DNA of 51,971 nt from Azoarcus sp. (GTDB taxonomy: Bacteria; Pseudomonadota; Gammaproteobacteria; Burkholderiales; Rhodocyclaceae), in NCBI GenBank assembly GCA_030604735.1, contig JAUVVG010000028.1, positions 1-51,971 on the forward strand, written 5' to 3'. A model generated the notes under the pieces. The model was given only the letters and a program-made list of their open reading frames with translations. It was not told the DNA's origin and made no database searches. Numbering within the stretch: the stretch's first letter is position 1; each line of letters opens with the position of its first letter. This document shows positions 28,161-37,480 of this stretch, piece after piece. Made by a program: the position numbers and the translations under genes.

Positions 28161-29102
28161 ATGAGCGACAAGGAAATCCTGCTGGCCAACCCGCGCGGCT
28201 TTTGTGCCGGCGTGGAACGTGCGATCGAGATCGTCGAGCGCGCGCTGACCCGTTTCGGCGCCCCGATCTATGTGCGTCACGAAGTGGTGCATAACAAGTT
28301 CGTCGTCGACGACCTGCGCGCCAAAGGGGCGGTCTTCGTCGAGGAGCTCGACGAAGTCCCGCCCGACAACACGGTGATCTTCAGCGCCCATGGCGTCGCG
28401 CAAGCGGTCCGGGCAGAAGCCGAGGCGCGCGGCCTGCGCGTCTTCGATGCGACCTGCCCGCTGGTGACCAAGGTACACATCGAAGTCACCCGCATGCGCG
28501 AACAGGGGCGCGAGATCGTGATGATCGGCCATAAGGGCCACCCCGAGGTCGAGGGAACGATGGGCCAGGTGGACGGCGGCATCCATCTGGTCGAATCGGT
28601 CGCCGATGTCGCAGGTCTCTCCGTTTCGGATCCGGACAAGCTCGCCTTCGTCACCCAGACCACGCTGTCCATGGATGACGCCTCCGGGATCATCGCAGCG
28701 CTGCGCGCGCGCTTCCCGAAGATCGAAGGGCCGCGCAAGGACGACATCTGCTATGCGACCCAGAATCGCCAGGATGCGGTCAAGTTCATGACGCCGCAAG
28801 TGGACGCGGTGCTGGTGGTCGGTTCGGTCAACAGCTCGAACTCCAATCGCCTGCGTGAAGTCGCAGAACTGCGCGGCGTGCCGGCCTGGCTGGTAGACAA
28901 CGGCGATGCGATCGACCCTGCCTGGCTGGAAGGCAAGCGCCGCATCGGCGTCACCGCCGGCGCGTCCGCGCCGCAGGTGCTGGTGGACGAGGTGATCGAG
29001 CGACTCAGGACGCTGGGCGCGAAGACCGTAAGAACGCTGGACGGCGTCCCGGAAAAAGTCGTGTTTCCGTTGCCCAGGGAGCTGCAAAAGTCAGCCGGCT
29101 GA
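28161..29102 (+). CDS. ispH: 4-Hydroxy-3-methylbut-2-enyl diphosphate reductase
   Basis: 313 residues. The three cluster cysteines are in [14 protein letters not shown] near 14, [13 protein letters not shown] near 98 and [11 protein letters not shown] near 199. [11 protein letters not shown] and [16 protein letters not shown] are further conserved substrate-site segments. The [4Fe-4S] enzyme makes IPP and DMAPP in the last MEP-pathway step; dxs lies 2.6 kb downstream. A terminator closes the operon. Confidence 0.97.
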   Translation: MSDKEILLANPRGFCAGVERAIEIVERALTRFGAPIYVRHEVVHNKFVVDDLRAKGAVFVEELDEVPPDNTVIFSAHGVAQAVRAEAEARGLRVFDATCPLVTKVHIEVTRMREQGREIVMIGHKGHPEVEGTMGQVDGGIHLVESVADVAGLSVSDPDKLAFVTQTTLSMDDASGIIAALRARFPKIEGPRKDDICYATQNRQDAVKFMTPQVDAVLVVGSVNSSNSNRLREVAELRGVPAWLVDNGDAIDPAWLEGKRRIGVTAGASAPQVLVDEVIERLRTLGAKTVRTLDGVPEKVVFPLPRELQKSAG

Positions 29103-29253
29103 CACCCTTCAGCCAGTTCCGGGACCAGCCCGGCATTCGCGGATTCGGGCACGACGCAGCGGAGCCAGGGATGAACCCGGAAGCCGCCCGATAGCACACG
29201 GCGGCGACGTTTTCCCCCTGATCGACCCGAACCAATGGGCAGAGAGATTCGAA

Positions 29254-29280
29254 AAAAAGGGCGCCGTGGCGCCCTTTTTC
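29254..29280. terminator. Bidirectional Rho-independent terminator
   Basis: GGGCGCC (29259-29265) pairs with GGCGCCC (29268-29274), flanked by an A-run (29252-29258) and T-run (29275-29279). It ends ispH on the plus strand and the Rieske gene on the minus strand. Confidence 0.9.
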
Positions 29281-29302
29281 GATTGCCGTCGAAGCGGCCA
29301 AA

Positions 29303-30403
29303 TCAGAGATGCGGCCCCATGATCCGGCGGTAGAACTCGTGGAAATGCTGCATTCCGTCCTCGTACGGCGACTGATAAGGCCCGACCTCATTGCGCCCCT
29401 CCTTCAGCAGCGCCAGCCGGCCGCGGTCCATGCGCTCGGCGATCTCGTCGTCCTCGATCGCGGTTTCCATGTAGGCCGCCTGCTCCGCTTCGACGAACTC
29501 CCGCTCGAACTCGACGATTTCCTCCGGATAATAGAACTCGACCACGTTGGTGGTCTTGTCCACATCGACCGGAATCAGCGTGCTGACCACCAGCACATGC
29601 GGGTACCACTCGACCATCACGTTCGGGTAGTAGGTCAGCCAGATCGCGCCCTGATCGGGCTTCTCGCCGCCGTAGTAGTCGAGCACCGCCCGGTGCCACT
29701 TCTCATAGGTCTGTGACCCCGGCTTGGCCAGTGAGGTGATACCGACCTTCTGCACCGAATACCATTCGCCGAACTGCCAGCTCAGGTCGTCGCAAGTGAC
29801 GAAATTACCCAGCCCCGGATGAAATGGGACGACATGGTAGTCCTCCAGATACACCTCGATGAAGGTCTTCCAGTTGTAGTTGCACTCGTGGATTTCGACC
29901 CGGTCGAGCTTGTAGCCCGAGAAATCGAGCTGCGGCGCGACCGTCATGCCGGAAAGGTCGTGCGCGGCCGAACGCGGCCCCTTGAACAGCAGCCCCTGCC
30001 AGTTCTCGAGCTCATCCCGGCGCAGGTTCAGGCACGGATTCTCAGGAAAATGCGGCGCGCCGAGCACGGTGCCCTGCTGGTCGTAGGTCCAGCGATGCAC
30101 CGGGCAGACCACGCGCTCGGTCGACCCCGACCCCTGCAGCATGATCGCCTGGCGGTGTCGGCAGACGTTCGACATCAGATGCACGCCCTCGCCGGTGCGA
30201 AACAGCAGCTTGGCATGATCCAGCCATTCGAGTGAACGGTAATTGCCGACTTCGGGTACCATCAGCTCATGGCCGACATACCCCGGACCGGCATCGAAGA
30301 GAAGGCGCTTCTCCAGTTCGAAAACCTTCTCATCGAAATACATCGAGACCGGCAGCTGGGACGTACCCGGTGCCAGTTGAGCCTTGGAAGCGATGTCGGA
30401 CAT
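29303..30403 (-). CDS. Rieske non-heme iron oxygenase, alpha-subunit type
   Basis: 366 residues. The Rieske [2Fe-2S] ligands are Cys81 and His83 (NVCRHRQ) and Cys100 and His103 (VVCPVHRW). The mononuclear iron site is visible as FIEVYLEDYHVVPFHPGLG, with Glu187/Asp188, His190 and His195. Such enzymes hydroxylate or demethylate aromatic or quaternary-ammonium compounds using an external reductase; no reductase or ferredoxin gene is adjacent. It starts with a strong ribosome site (AAGGAGG) and is divergent from xseB. The substrate is unknown; a choline- or betaine-monooxygenase-like role is one possibility. Confidence 0.85.
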   Translation of the reverse strand: MSDIASKAQLAPGTSQLPVSMYFDEKVFELEKRLLFDAGPGYVGHELMVPEVGNYRSLEWLDHAKLLFRTGEGVHLMSNVCRHRQAIMLQGSGSTERVVCPVHRWTYDQQGTVLGAPHFPENPCLNLRRDELENWQGLLFKGPRSAAHDLSGMTVAPQLDFSGYKLDRVEIHECNYNWKTFIEVYLEDYHVVPFHPGLGNFVTCDDLSWQFGEWYSVQKVGITSLAKPGSQTYEKWHRAVLDYYGGEKPDQGAIWLTYYPNVMVEWYPHVLVVSTLIPVDVDKTTNVVEFYYPEEIVEFEREFVEAEQAAYMETAIEDDEIAERMDRGRLALLKEGRNEVGPYQSPYEDGMQHFHEFYRRIMGPHL

Positions 30404-30475
30404 ACCCGAACCTCCTTAGACGAAAAACCAAGAAATCCGGAAGAAAACGACCTTCCATTTTATTCGAAATGTTGT

Positions 30476-30505
30476 TTGACCACCAGTTGTCGCATCGGTT
30501 ATGTT
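30476..30505 (+). promoter_or_regulatory. Candidate promoter for xseB-ispA-dxs
   Basis: TTGACC (30476-30481) and TATGTT (30500-30505) are 18 bases apart. The upstream in-frame ATG at 30501 falls inside the -10, which supports ATG 30531 as the xseB start. Confidence 0.5.
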
Positions 30506-30530
30506 CGATGCTTTTTCCCCTCTGCAGACC

Positions 30531-30767
30531 ATGACAAAGACGGCCAGTTCGCCGAAATCGTTTGAATCGGCCATCACCGAGTTGGAGCGCATCGTCCAGG
30601 AGATGGAGAGCGGCGCGATCACGCTGGAAGACGCGCTGGAGCGCTACCAACGCGGAGTGGGCCTGCTCAAGTACTGCCAGAGCACCCTGCAAGCGGCCGA
30701 ACAGAAGATTCTTCAGCTCGAAGGCGACACGCTGAAACCGACCGATCCTCCGGGAAGCGCGTCGTGA
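30531..30767 (+). CDS. xseB: Exodeoxyribonuclease VII small subunit
   Basis: 78 residues from ATG 30531 (MTKTASSPKSFESAITELER). The core IVQEMESGAITLEDALERYQ followed by GVGLLKYCQ is the XseB helical hairpin. The protein partners XseA in single-strand DNA degradation; xseA is not nearby. Its stop overlaps the GTG start of ispA, the conserved xseB-ispA coupling. Confidence 0.95.
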   Translation: MTKTASSPKSFESAITELERIVQEMESGAITLEDALERYQRGVGLLKYCQSTLQAAEQKILQLEGDTLKPTDPPGSAS

Positions 30768-31657
30768 CGGACCCCACTTTCCAGGCCTGGATGGCCGCGA
30801 TGCAGCAACGCACCGAGGCGGCCCTGGCCGTCGCCTTACCGGACCCGGCGATCGCACCCGACCGGCTGCACGAGGCGATGCGCTACGCCGTGCTGGGCGG
30901 CGGCAAGCGGGTCAGGGCTTTGCTGGTGCATGCGGCCGGGCAGCTCACCGGCGCCGATACCGCGGCATTGGACCGGGCCGCCTGCGCGGTCGAGCTAATC
31001 CATGCCTACTCGCTGGTCCACGACGACATGCCCTGCATGGACGACGATGTGCTGCGTCGCGGCAAGCCGACGGTACACGTCGAATACGACCAGGCGACCG
31101 CCCTGCTGACCGGCGACGCACTGCAGACCCTGGCATTTCAGTTGCTGTCGGAGCAGCCCAACGTCGCCGATCCCTCAGTACAGCTGGAGATGATCGCCCT
31201 GCTGGCCCGCGCCTCGGGGTCGCGCGGCATGGCCGGCGGCCAGGCGATCGACCTGGCCTCGGTCGGCCGGGAGATCTCGCGGGCCGAGCTCGAGTTCATG
31301 CACATTCACAAGACTGGCGCGCTGATCCGGGCCGCAGTGTTGCTGGGCGCCCGCTGCGGCGCGTGCGATGCCAAAGTGCTGGAACCGCTGGACCGCTACG
31401 GCAAACTGGTCGGCCTGTTGTTCCAGGTCGTGGACGACATCCTCGACACCCAGGCCGATACCGCCACGCTGGGCAAGACCGCCGGCAAGGACGCCGACCA
31501 TGACAAGCCCACCTATGTGAGCCTGCTCGGAATCACCGAAGCCCAGGCGCTGGCCCATACCCTGCTTGACGACGCCCTCAGTGCGATCAAACCGCTGGGA
31601 CCGGGCGCACGTCGCCTGGACGACATCGCCAGCTTCATCGTCAACCGTCGTTTCTGA
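30764..31657 (+). CDS. ispA: Farnesyl diphosphate synthase
   Basis: 297 residues from GTG 30764. The first Asp-rich motif is [11 protein letters not shown] near 86 and the second is [11 protein letters not shown] near 223, with [15 protein letters not shown] upstream. It condenses IPP with DMAPP and GPP to farnesyl diphosphate. Together with the downstream dxs and the nearby ispH it covers early and late isoprenoid steps. Confidence 0.96.
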   Translation: MTDPTFQAWMAAMQQRTEAALAVALPDPAIAPDRLHEAMRYAVLGGGKRVRALLVHAAGQLTGADTAALDRAACAVELIHAYSLVHDDMPCMDDDVLRRGKPTVHVEYDQATALLTGDALQTLAFQLLSEQPNVADPSVQLEMIALLARASGSRGMAGGQAIDLASVGREISRAELEFMHIHKTGALIRAAVLLGARCGACDAKVLEPLDRYGKLVGLLFQVVDDILDTQADTATLGKTAGKDADHDKPTYVSLLGITEAQALAHTLLDDALSAIKPLGPGARRLDDIASFIVNRRF

Positions 31658-31677
31658 CCCCGATCCGGTACCTCGTC

Positions 31678-33540
31678 ATGTCCGCCTACCCGCTGTTGAA
31701 GAGCGTTGAAGACCCCGCAGACCTGCGTCGCCTGGACCGTCGCGACCTGCACCCCCTGGCCGAGGAACTACGCGCCTTCCTGATCGAATCGGTCTCCAGG
31801 ACCGGCGGACACCTGTCTTCCAACCTCGGCACCGTCGAACTCTCGATCGCGTTGCATTACGTGTTCGATACGCCGCAGGACCGTATCGTCTGGGATGTCG
31901 GCCACCAGACCTATGGCCACAAGATCCTCACCGGGCGCCGCGAGGCGATGACTGGGCTGCGCCACTTCGGCGGGATCTCCGGCTTTCCGCGTCGGTGCGA
32001 GAGCGAGTACGACACCTTCGGCACCGCGCACTCGTCCACCTCGATTTCGGCCGCGCTCGGCATGGCGGTGGCGGCACGCGACCAGGGCGACGACCGGCGC
32101 GCGATCGCGGTGATCGGCGACGGCGCAATGTCGGCCGGCATGGCCTTCGAAGCGCTCAACAACGCCGGCGACACGCGCGACATCAACCTGCTGGTGATCC
32201 TCAACGACAACGAGATGTCAATCTCGCCACCGGTCGGCGCGCTGACCCGCATCCTCGCCCGAATGATGACCGGCCGCACTTACAACGCGGCCCGCAAGGC
32301 CGGCGAGAAAGTGCTCGGCATCGCCCCACCGGTGCTCGATTTCGCGCGCAAGGTCGAGGAGCATGTCAAAGGGCTGATCACGCCGGGCACGCTGTTCGAG
32401 GAGTTCGGTTTCCACTACTACGGCCCGATCGACGGTCATGACCTCGAAGCGCTGATCCCGACCCTGCAGAACCTGCGCAAGCTCCCCGGGCCACAGTTCC
32501 TGCATGTGATCACCCGCAAGGGCCAGGGCTACAAGCTCGCCGAGGCCGACCCCGTCCTCTATCACGGCGTCTCCAAGTTCGACCACAACGCCGGCATCAC
32601 CGAGTCCAAGGGTGGCACAAAGCCGACCTACACCCAGGTCTTCGGTGACTGGCTGTGCGACATGGCCGAACGGGACGACAAGCTGGTCGCGATCACGCCC
32701 GCGATGCGGGAAGGTTCCGGCATGGTGCGTTTCGCCAAGGAACATCCCGACCGCTACCACGACGTCGGCATCGCCGAACAGCATGCCCTGACCTTCGCCG
32801 CCGGGCTCGCCTGTGAAGGCATGAAACCAGTGGTCGCGATCTATTCCACCTTTTTGCAGCGCGCCTACGATCAATTGATCCACGACATCGCGTTGCAGAA
32901 CCTGCCGGTGATGTTCGCCATCGACCGTGCCGGCCTGGTCGGCGCCGACGGCGCCACTCATCACGGCGCCTTCGACCTTTCCTATCTGTGCTGTATCCCG
33001 AATCTGGTCGTGATGACCCCGAGCGACGAGAACGAATGTCGCCAGATGCTCTATACCGCCTACCTCCATGACGGACCTGCAGCCGTCCGTTACCCCCGGG
33101 GGGGCGGGATGGGCATCAAACCGGCAGCCGAGATGCAGACCCTGCCGATCGGCAAGGCCGAGAAGCGGCGCGCGGGGCACGGCATCGCGCTGCTCGCTTT
33201 CGGCAGCCTGTTGCCCGTCGCGCTCGAAGTCGGCGACGCACTCGACGCGACCGTCATCAATATGCGCTTCGCCAAGCCGATCGACGAGGCCTGCGTGCTG
33301 GAACTGGCGGGCAGCCACACCTTGCTGGTCACCCTCGAGGAGAACGCGGTCATTGGCGGAGCCGGATCGGAAGTGTCCCGCATCGTCGAACGGCTGCACG
33401 CCCGCCCGCGCCTACTGCGCCTCGGTTTGCCCGACCACTTCGTCGATCATGGCGACCAGGCCCAGCTGCTGCAGACGGTCGGCCTGGACAAGGCCGGCAT
33501 CATCGCGTCGATTGAGGCGCTCAATCAGGACAATAGTTGA
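31678..33540 (+). CDS. dxs: 1-Deoxy-D-xylulose-5-phosphate synthase
   Basis: 620 residues. The thiamine-diphosphate motif [18 protein letters not shown] is near residue 149. [31 protein letters not shown] and [10 protein letters not shown] are diagnostic Dxs segments. It condenses pyruvate with glyceraldehyde 3-phosphate to open the MEP pathway and also supplies thiamine and pyridoxal routes. It starts 20 bases after ispA. Confidence 0.97.
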   Translation: MSAYPLLKSVEDPADLRRLDRRDLHPLAEELRAFLIESVSRTGGHLSSNLGTVELSIALHYVFDTPQDRIVWDVGHQTYGHKILTGRREAMTGLRHFGGISGFPRRCESEYDTFGTAHSSTSISAALGMAVAARDQGDDRRAIAVIGDGAMSAGMAFEALNNAGDTRDINLLVILNDNEMSISPPVGALTRILARMMTGRTYNAARKAGEKVLGIAPPVLDFARKVEEHVKGLITPGTLFEEFGFHYYGPIDGHDLEALIPTLQNLRKLPGPQFLHVITRKGQGYKLAEADPVLYHGVSKFDHNAGITESKGGTKPTYTQVFGDWLCDMAERDDKLVAITPAMREGSGMVRFAKEHPDRYHDVGIAEQHALTFAAGLACEGMKPVVAIYSTFLQRAYDQLIHDIALQNLPVMFAIDRAGLVGADGATHHGAFDLSYLCCIPNLVVMTPSDENECRQMLYTAYLHDGPAAVRYPRGGGMGIKPAAEMQTLPIGKAEKRRAGHGIALLAFGSLLPVALEVGDALDATVINMRFAKPIDEACVLELAGSHTLLVTLEENAVIGGAGSEVSRIVERLHARPRLLRLGLPDHFVDHGDQAQLLQTVGLDKAGIIASIEALNQDNS

Positions 33541-33565
33541 GTAAATTTGTCGGACTTGATACATT
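33537..33565 (+). promoter_or_regulatory. Candidate internal promoter for folE2
   Basis: TTGAGT (33537-33542) overlaps the dxs stop and is followed after 17 bases by TACATT (33560-33565), ahead of folE2 at 33599. It could give folE2 independent expression. Weak, by-eye call. Confidence 0.35.
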
Positions 33566-33598
33566 CACGACAGCTCAGTACAGAATCGAGAAGATCGA

Positions 33599-34408
33599 AT
33601 GAAATCCGCACAGCAACAATCCATCGCCGACGTCCAGAACTTCGAGGACGCGCGCCAGCTCGCGATCAACAAGGTCGGGATCAAGTCCATCCGCCACCCG
33701 GTCAAGGTCAGCGACCGTTCAGGCGGAGTGCAGCACACGGTGGCGATGTTCAACATGTACGTCGGGCTGCCCCACAACTTCAAGGGCACCCACATGTCAC
33801 GCTTCGTCGAGATCCTGAACGGCCAGGAACGAGAGATCTCGGTCGAGTCCTTCGAGCCGATGCTGCGCGAGATGGTGACCCGTCTCGAGGCCGAGACCGG
33901 CCATGTCGAGATGACCTTTCCTTACTTCATCAACAAGGCCGCACCGGTCTCCGGCGTGCAAAGCCTGATGGACTATGAAGTCACCTTCACCGGCGAGATC
34001 CACGAAGGCGGTCGCTACGAGTTCGACATGAAGGTGGTCGTACCAGTCACCAGCCTGTGCCCCTGTTCCAAGAAGATCTCCGACTACGGCGCCCACAACC
34101 AGCGCTCGCATGTGACGGTCACGGCCAAGCTGGGCGATCACCTGTGGATCGAGGAGATCGTGCAGTTGGTCGAAAGCCAGGCCTCGTGCGAGCTCTACGG
34201 TCTGCTCAAGCGACCGGACGAGAAGTTCGTCACCGAGCGTGCCTACGACAACCCGAAGTTCGTCGAGGACATGGTCCGCGACGTGGCCGGCCTGCTCAAC
34301 CTCGAAAAGCGGATCATCGCGTTCGCGGTCGAGTCCGAGAACTTCGAGTCCATCCACAACCACTCGGCCTACGCGATCATCGAGCGCGACAAGCGCACCC
34401 CCGCCTGA
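33599..34408 (+). CDS. folE2: GTP cyclohydrolase FolE2 (type IB)
   Basis: 269 residues. The catalytic cysteine region is [20 protein letters not shown] near 150, with RGVQHTVA-like [18 protein letters not shown] near 41 and SHVTV. The type IB enzyme converts GTP to 7,8-dihydroneopterin triphosphate for folate or queuosine and, unlike FolE, works without zinc. It lies 58 bases behind dxs. A Zur box was looked for by eye and not seen. Confidence 0.95.
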   Translation: MKSAQQQSIADVQNFEDARQLAINKVGIKSIRHPVKVSDRSGGVQHTVAMFNMYVGLPHNFKGTHMSRFVEILNGQEREISVESFEPMLREMVTRLEAETGHVEMTFPYFINKAAPVSGVQSLMDYEVTFTGEIHEGGRYEFDMKVVVPVTSLCPCSKKISDYGAHNQRSHVTVTAKLGDHLWIEEIVQLVESQASCELYGLLKRPDEKFVTERAYDNPKFVEDMVRDVAGLLNLEKRIIAFAVESENFESIHNHSAYAIIERDKRTPA

Positions 34409-34532
34409 CGCCGGGGCACCCGGCACGGCTCAGCGGCAATCCGTTACGGGCCGACGGCTCGTGAGGCCACTCTACCCGAGCACATGCCGCTGTTGCCGCT
34501 CGTAGCGGCTGCGCGGTGTCGCGTCGTGCTAT
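34409..34532. other. Convergent gap between folE2 and the ABC ATPase gene
   Basis: No gene is apparent. It includes a small 6-base hairpin (GCCGCT 34495-34500 with AGCGGC 34504-34509) that could help termination, but no T-run follows. Confidence 0.3.
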
Positions 34533-36197
34533 TCACGCGATTGCCAAAGCGCCGTCCAGCCGCGGCACGGCGGCCAGCAGGCTACGGGTATAGTCCTCTT
34601 GCGGCGCGCGTAGCACCTTGGCGGTCGGGCCGCTTTCCACTACCCGGCCGGCATGCATCACCGCCATCCGGTCGGCGAGGTACTCGACCACGCCCATGTT
34701 GTGGGTGATGAACAACATGCCCAAGCCTTCCTCGTCGACCAGCCGGCGCAGCAGCCTCAGGATGCCGGCCTGAACCGACACATCCAGCGCCGAGGTGATC
34801 TCGTCGCACAGGATGAAGCGCGGCTCCAGTACCAGCGCACGCGCGATCGCCAGCCGCTGCCGCTGCCCGCCGGAAAATTCGTGCGGATAGCGCCACAGGC
34901 TGTCGGTCGGCATCTCGACCTTTGCCAGCAATTCGGCCGCCCGAGCCCGCCGCTCATCGTCGTCGCGACCAATGCCATGCACACGCATCGGCTCGATCAA
35001 GGTGGTCACGATGGGCAGACGCGGATTCAGGCTGGAGCCCGGATCCTGGAATACGACCTGCATGCGCCGTCGCAACGGTCGCATCGCCCTGGGCGGCAGC
35101 GTCGTGATGTCCTGCCCTTCCAGCCGGATGCTGCCCGCGGTCGGCTCGATCAGGCGCAGCAGCGCCCGTCCCAGTGTGGTCTTGCCGCAGCCGGACTCCC
35201 CGACCAGCGCGAGCACCTCGCCAGCAGCTACCGACAAGGACACGCCATCGACCGCCTTGAAGTGGTCTACCACCCGCCGCATGAAGCCTTGGCGCACCGG
35301 GAAATACACCTCGAGGTCCCGCAATTCGATCAACGGCGAAGTGGTCGCACGCCTGGCCATGGGTCGGGCCTCGCGCGGTAGCCGTTCGGGCAGCGCGGCG
35401 ATCAGGCTGCGGGTGTAGTCATGACGTGGCTGGCGCAGCACCTCGGCCACCGGGCCACATTCGACCAGTTCGCCCCGTCGCATCACCCCGACCGTATCGG
35501 CGATCTGCGCGACCACACCGAAATCATGGGTGATGAACAACATGCCCATGCCGCGTCGGGTCTGCAGCTCCCGCATCAGCTCGAGTATTTCCGCCTGCAC
35601 GGTGACATCCAGCGCCGTGGTCGGCTCATCGGCGATCAGCAACGCGGGCTCGCAGATCAAGGCCATCGCGATCATCACCCGCTGCCTCTGCCCGCCCGAC
35701 AGACGATGTGGAAACTCGCGAATCCGCTTGGCCGGATCCGGCATCCGGACCTCCTCCAGCGCCGACAGGATACGCGCCTCACGCCCCTCGTCGGTCAGGT
35801 CGGGCTGGTGGAGTTGGAGCACCTCGTCCAGTTGCTCGCCTATGGTCAGCACCGGATTGAGCGAAGTCATCGGCTCCTGGAAGATCATGCCGATCCGCCC
35901 GCCGCGCACCTTCTCCATCGTAGTAGCATCCGCACCGAGAAGATCGACCACCTCCCCGGCCGGCCGGCCCGGCACATCGTCATGCAGGCGGATTCGCCCG
36001 GCCGGATGGCGATGCCGTTCCTCAGGCAGCAGCCCCATCACCGACAAGGCCGTCACCGACTTGCCACTGCCGGATTCGCCAACCAGGCAAAAAGTCTCGC
36101 CCCTGTTCACCGCGAGCGATACCTGGTTAACCGCGCGCAACCACTGTCCGTCCGAAGCAAGCTCGGTGACCAGTCCCTCGATCTCGAGCAGTTTCAT
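34533..36197 (-). CDS. yejF: Peptide/oligopeptide ABC transporter, duplicated ATP-binding protein (YejF-like)
   Basis: 554 residues from ATG 36197 (MKLLEIEGLVTELAS). Two full nucleotide-binding domains are fused: Walker A GESGSGKSVTAL then signature LSGGQRQRVMIA and Walker B LLIADEPTTALD. In the second half are GESGCGKTTLGRAL, FSGGQRQRLAIA and FILCDEITSALD. The duplicated NBD powers a DppBC/YejBE-type importer. Its ATG overlaps the stop of the permease gene by 4 bases. The symbol rests on arrangement; the substrate (peptides, possibly wall peptides or microcin-like) is not shown. Confidence 0.88.
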   Translation of the reverse strand: MKLLEIEGLVTELASDGQWLRAVNQVSLAVNRGETFCLVGESGSGKSVTALSVMGLLPEERHRHPAGRIRLHDDVPGRPAGEVVDLLGADATTMEKVRGGRIGMIFQEPMTSLNPVLTIGEQLDEVLQLHQPDLTDEGREARILSALEEVRMPDPAKRIREFPHRLSGGQRQRVMIAMALICEPALLIADEPTTALDVTVQAEILELMRELQTRRGMGMLFITHDFGVVAQIADTVGVMRRGELVECGPVAEVLRQPRHDYTRSLIAALPERLPREARPMARRATTSPLIELRDLEVYFPVRQGFMRRVVDHFKAVDGVSLSVAAGEVLALVGESGCGKTTLGRALLRLIEPTAGSIRLEGQDITTLPPRAMRPLRRRMQVVFQDPGSSLNPRLPIVTTLIEPMRVHGIGRDDDERRARAAELLAKVEMPTDSLWRYPHEFSGGQRQRLAIARALVLEPRFILCDEITSALDVSVQAGILRLLRRLVDEEGLGMLFITHNMGVVEYLADRMAVMHAGRVVESGPTAKVLRAPQEDYTRSLLAAVPRLDGALAIA

Positions 36198-37480
36198 GCC
36201 CGGCCTCCCCCGGCACGCCGGGTGTGCGGATCGACCGCGTCGCGCAAGGCCTCGCCGATCAGGTTGTAGGCGAACACGGTGAGGAAAATTGCCCCTCCGG
36301 GAAACACCGCCAGCCACCAGTTGAAGGTCGACGACTGCACCGCCTGGTTGAGCATTTGACCCCAGGACGGGTCATCGACCAGGCCCAGGCCGAGAAAGGA
36401 CAAGGTCGCCTCGGCCAGGATCGCGGACGCGACGCCGAAGCTCGCCGCCACCAGCAGCGGCGCCAAGCCGTTGGGCAGCATGTGCCGGAACAGGATGGAC
36501 CACAGCGGCAGGCCACAGGCGACCGCCGCCTGGACGAAGTCCTGCTCGCGCAGCTTCAGGAACTCGGCACGCACATAGCGGGCATAGCCGGACCACGAGG
36601 TGATCCCGATGATGATCATCATCATGTAGATCGAGCGACCGAAGAAGGCGACGAAGGTCAGCAGCAGGAACAGGGTCGGGATCGCCTCGAAGATCTCGAC
36701 CAGGCGCATGCCGATGATGTCGACCACCCCCGAGAAGTAGCCCATCAACCCGCCGATCAGGGTGCCGATCAACAACGCGATTCCGGTCGCGATGAAGCCG
36801 ATACCGAGCGCGATCCGCGAAGCATGGATCATCCTTGCCGCGACGTCGGCGCCGTTCTCTTCGGTGCCAAGCCAGTGCCGCCTGTCGTCGGCCGCAAGCG
36901 GCGCCTCGATGCCGGTATCGCCATAGTCTCGAAGGTAATCCTTGGCAGAATAAGGAATCGGCGCCCGCACGATGCGCTCGATACCGCCGGATGCCTCCAG
37001 TTCACGGTACTGCTCGTGGATGGTCAGCACGGGCGGCGAAACGAAGAAATGAGTCAGCAGCGTGGTCAGGCCAAGGAGGATCAGCCAGGACGAGAGGCGC
37101 AGCCAGAACCGCCCCGACAGATTGAGCAGGACGACCCCGGAGAGAAACCCCACCAGCCAGATCCAGTCCTCACCGGCGAGGTTCGTCAGCAAGGGACTGC
37201 TGGCCTGCCCATCGACAACCAGATAAAGGGGATGACTGTTGGCGATGAACGGCGCAAAGGTCGCCACCAGCACCAGCAGCGAGATCCAGACCAGGCCGAT
37301 ACGGGCGCCGGTACGGCGCAGCAATGCAGACAGGACCTGCCGCGACCATGGCTGGGAACGGCGGTCGGCCGCCGCCTGCCTCTCCTCTGCCACCGGGTCA
37401 GGCAAGGGCTGGTGAGGGGGTCGGCCCTGCGAGTCGGCACCGGCCTGCGCAGGAGGCTGCGAGAACAGCGGCTCAGTCAT
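36194..37480 (-). CDS. yejE: Peptide ABC transporter permease (YejE/DppC-like) with extra membrane segments
   Basis: 428 residues, longer than typical YejE (about 340). Residues 1-50 are a proline/glutamine-rich cytoplasmic stretch. A helix at about 60-80 is followed by an additional hydrophobic pair at about 106-122 and 130-147 not usual in DppC, then a periplasmic loop with the RRHWLGTEENGADVAARMI motif. The core BPD permease has IFEAIPTLFLLLTFVAFFG and the EAA-type loop FVQAAVACGLPLWSILFRHM. It overlaps the upstream permease gene by 8 bases. Confidence 0.85.
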   Translation of the reverse strand: MTEPLFSQPPAQAGADSQGRPPHQPLPDPVAEERQAAADRRSQPWSRQVLSALLRRTGARIGLVWISLLVLVATFAPFIANSHPLYLVVDGQASSPLLTNLAGEDWIWLVGFLSGVVLLNLSGRFWLRLSSWLILLGLTTLLTHFFVSPPVLTIHEQYRELEASGGIERIVRAPIPYSAKDYLRDYGDTGIEAPLAADDRRHWLGTEENGADVAARMIHASRIALGIGFIATGIALLIGTLIGGLMGYFSGVVDIIGMRLVEIFEAIPTLFLLLTFVAFFGRSIYMMMIIIGITSWSGYARYVRAEFLKLREQDFVQAAVACGLPLWSILFRHMLPNGLAPLLVAASFGVASAILAEATLSFLGLGLVDDPSWGQMLNQAVQSSTFNWWLAVFPGGAIFLTVFAYNLIGEALRDAVDPHTRRAGGGRA

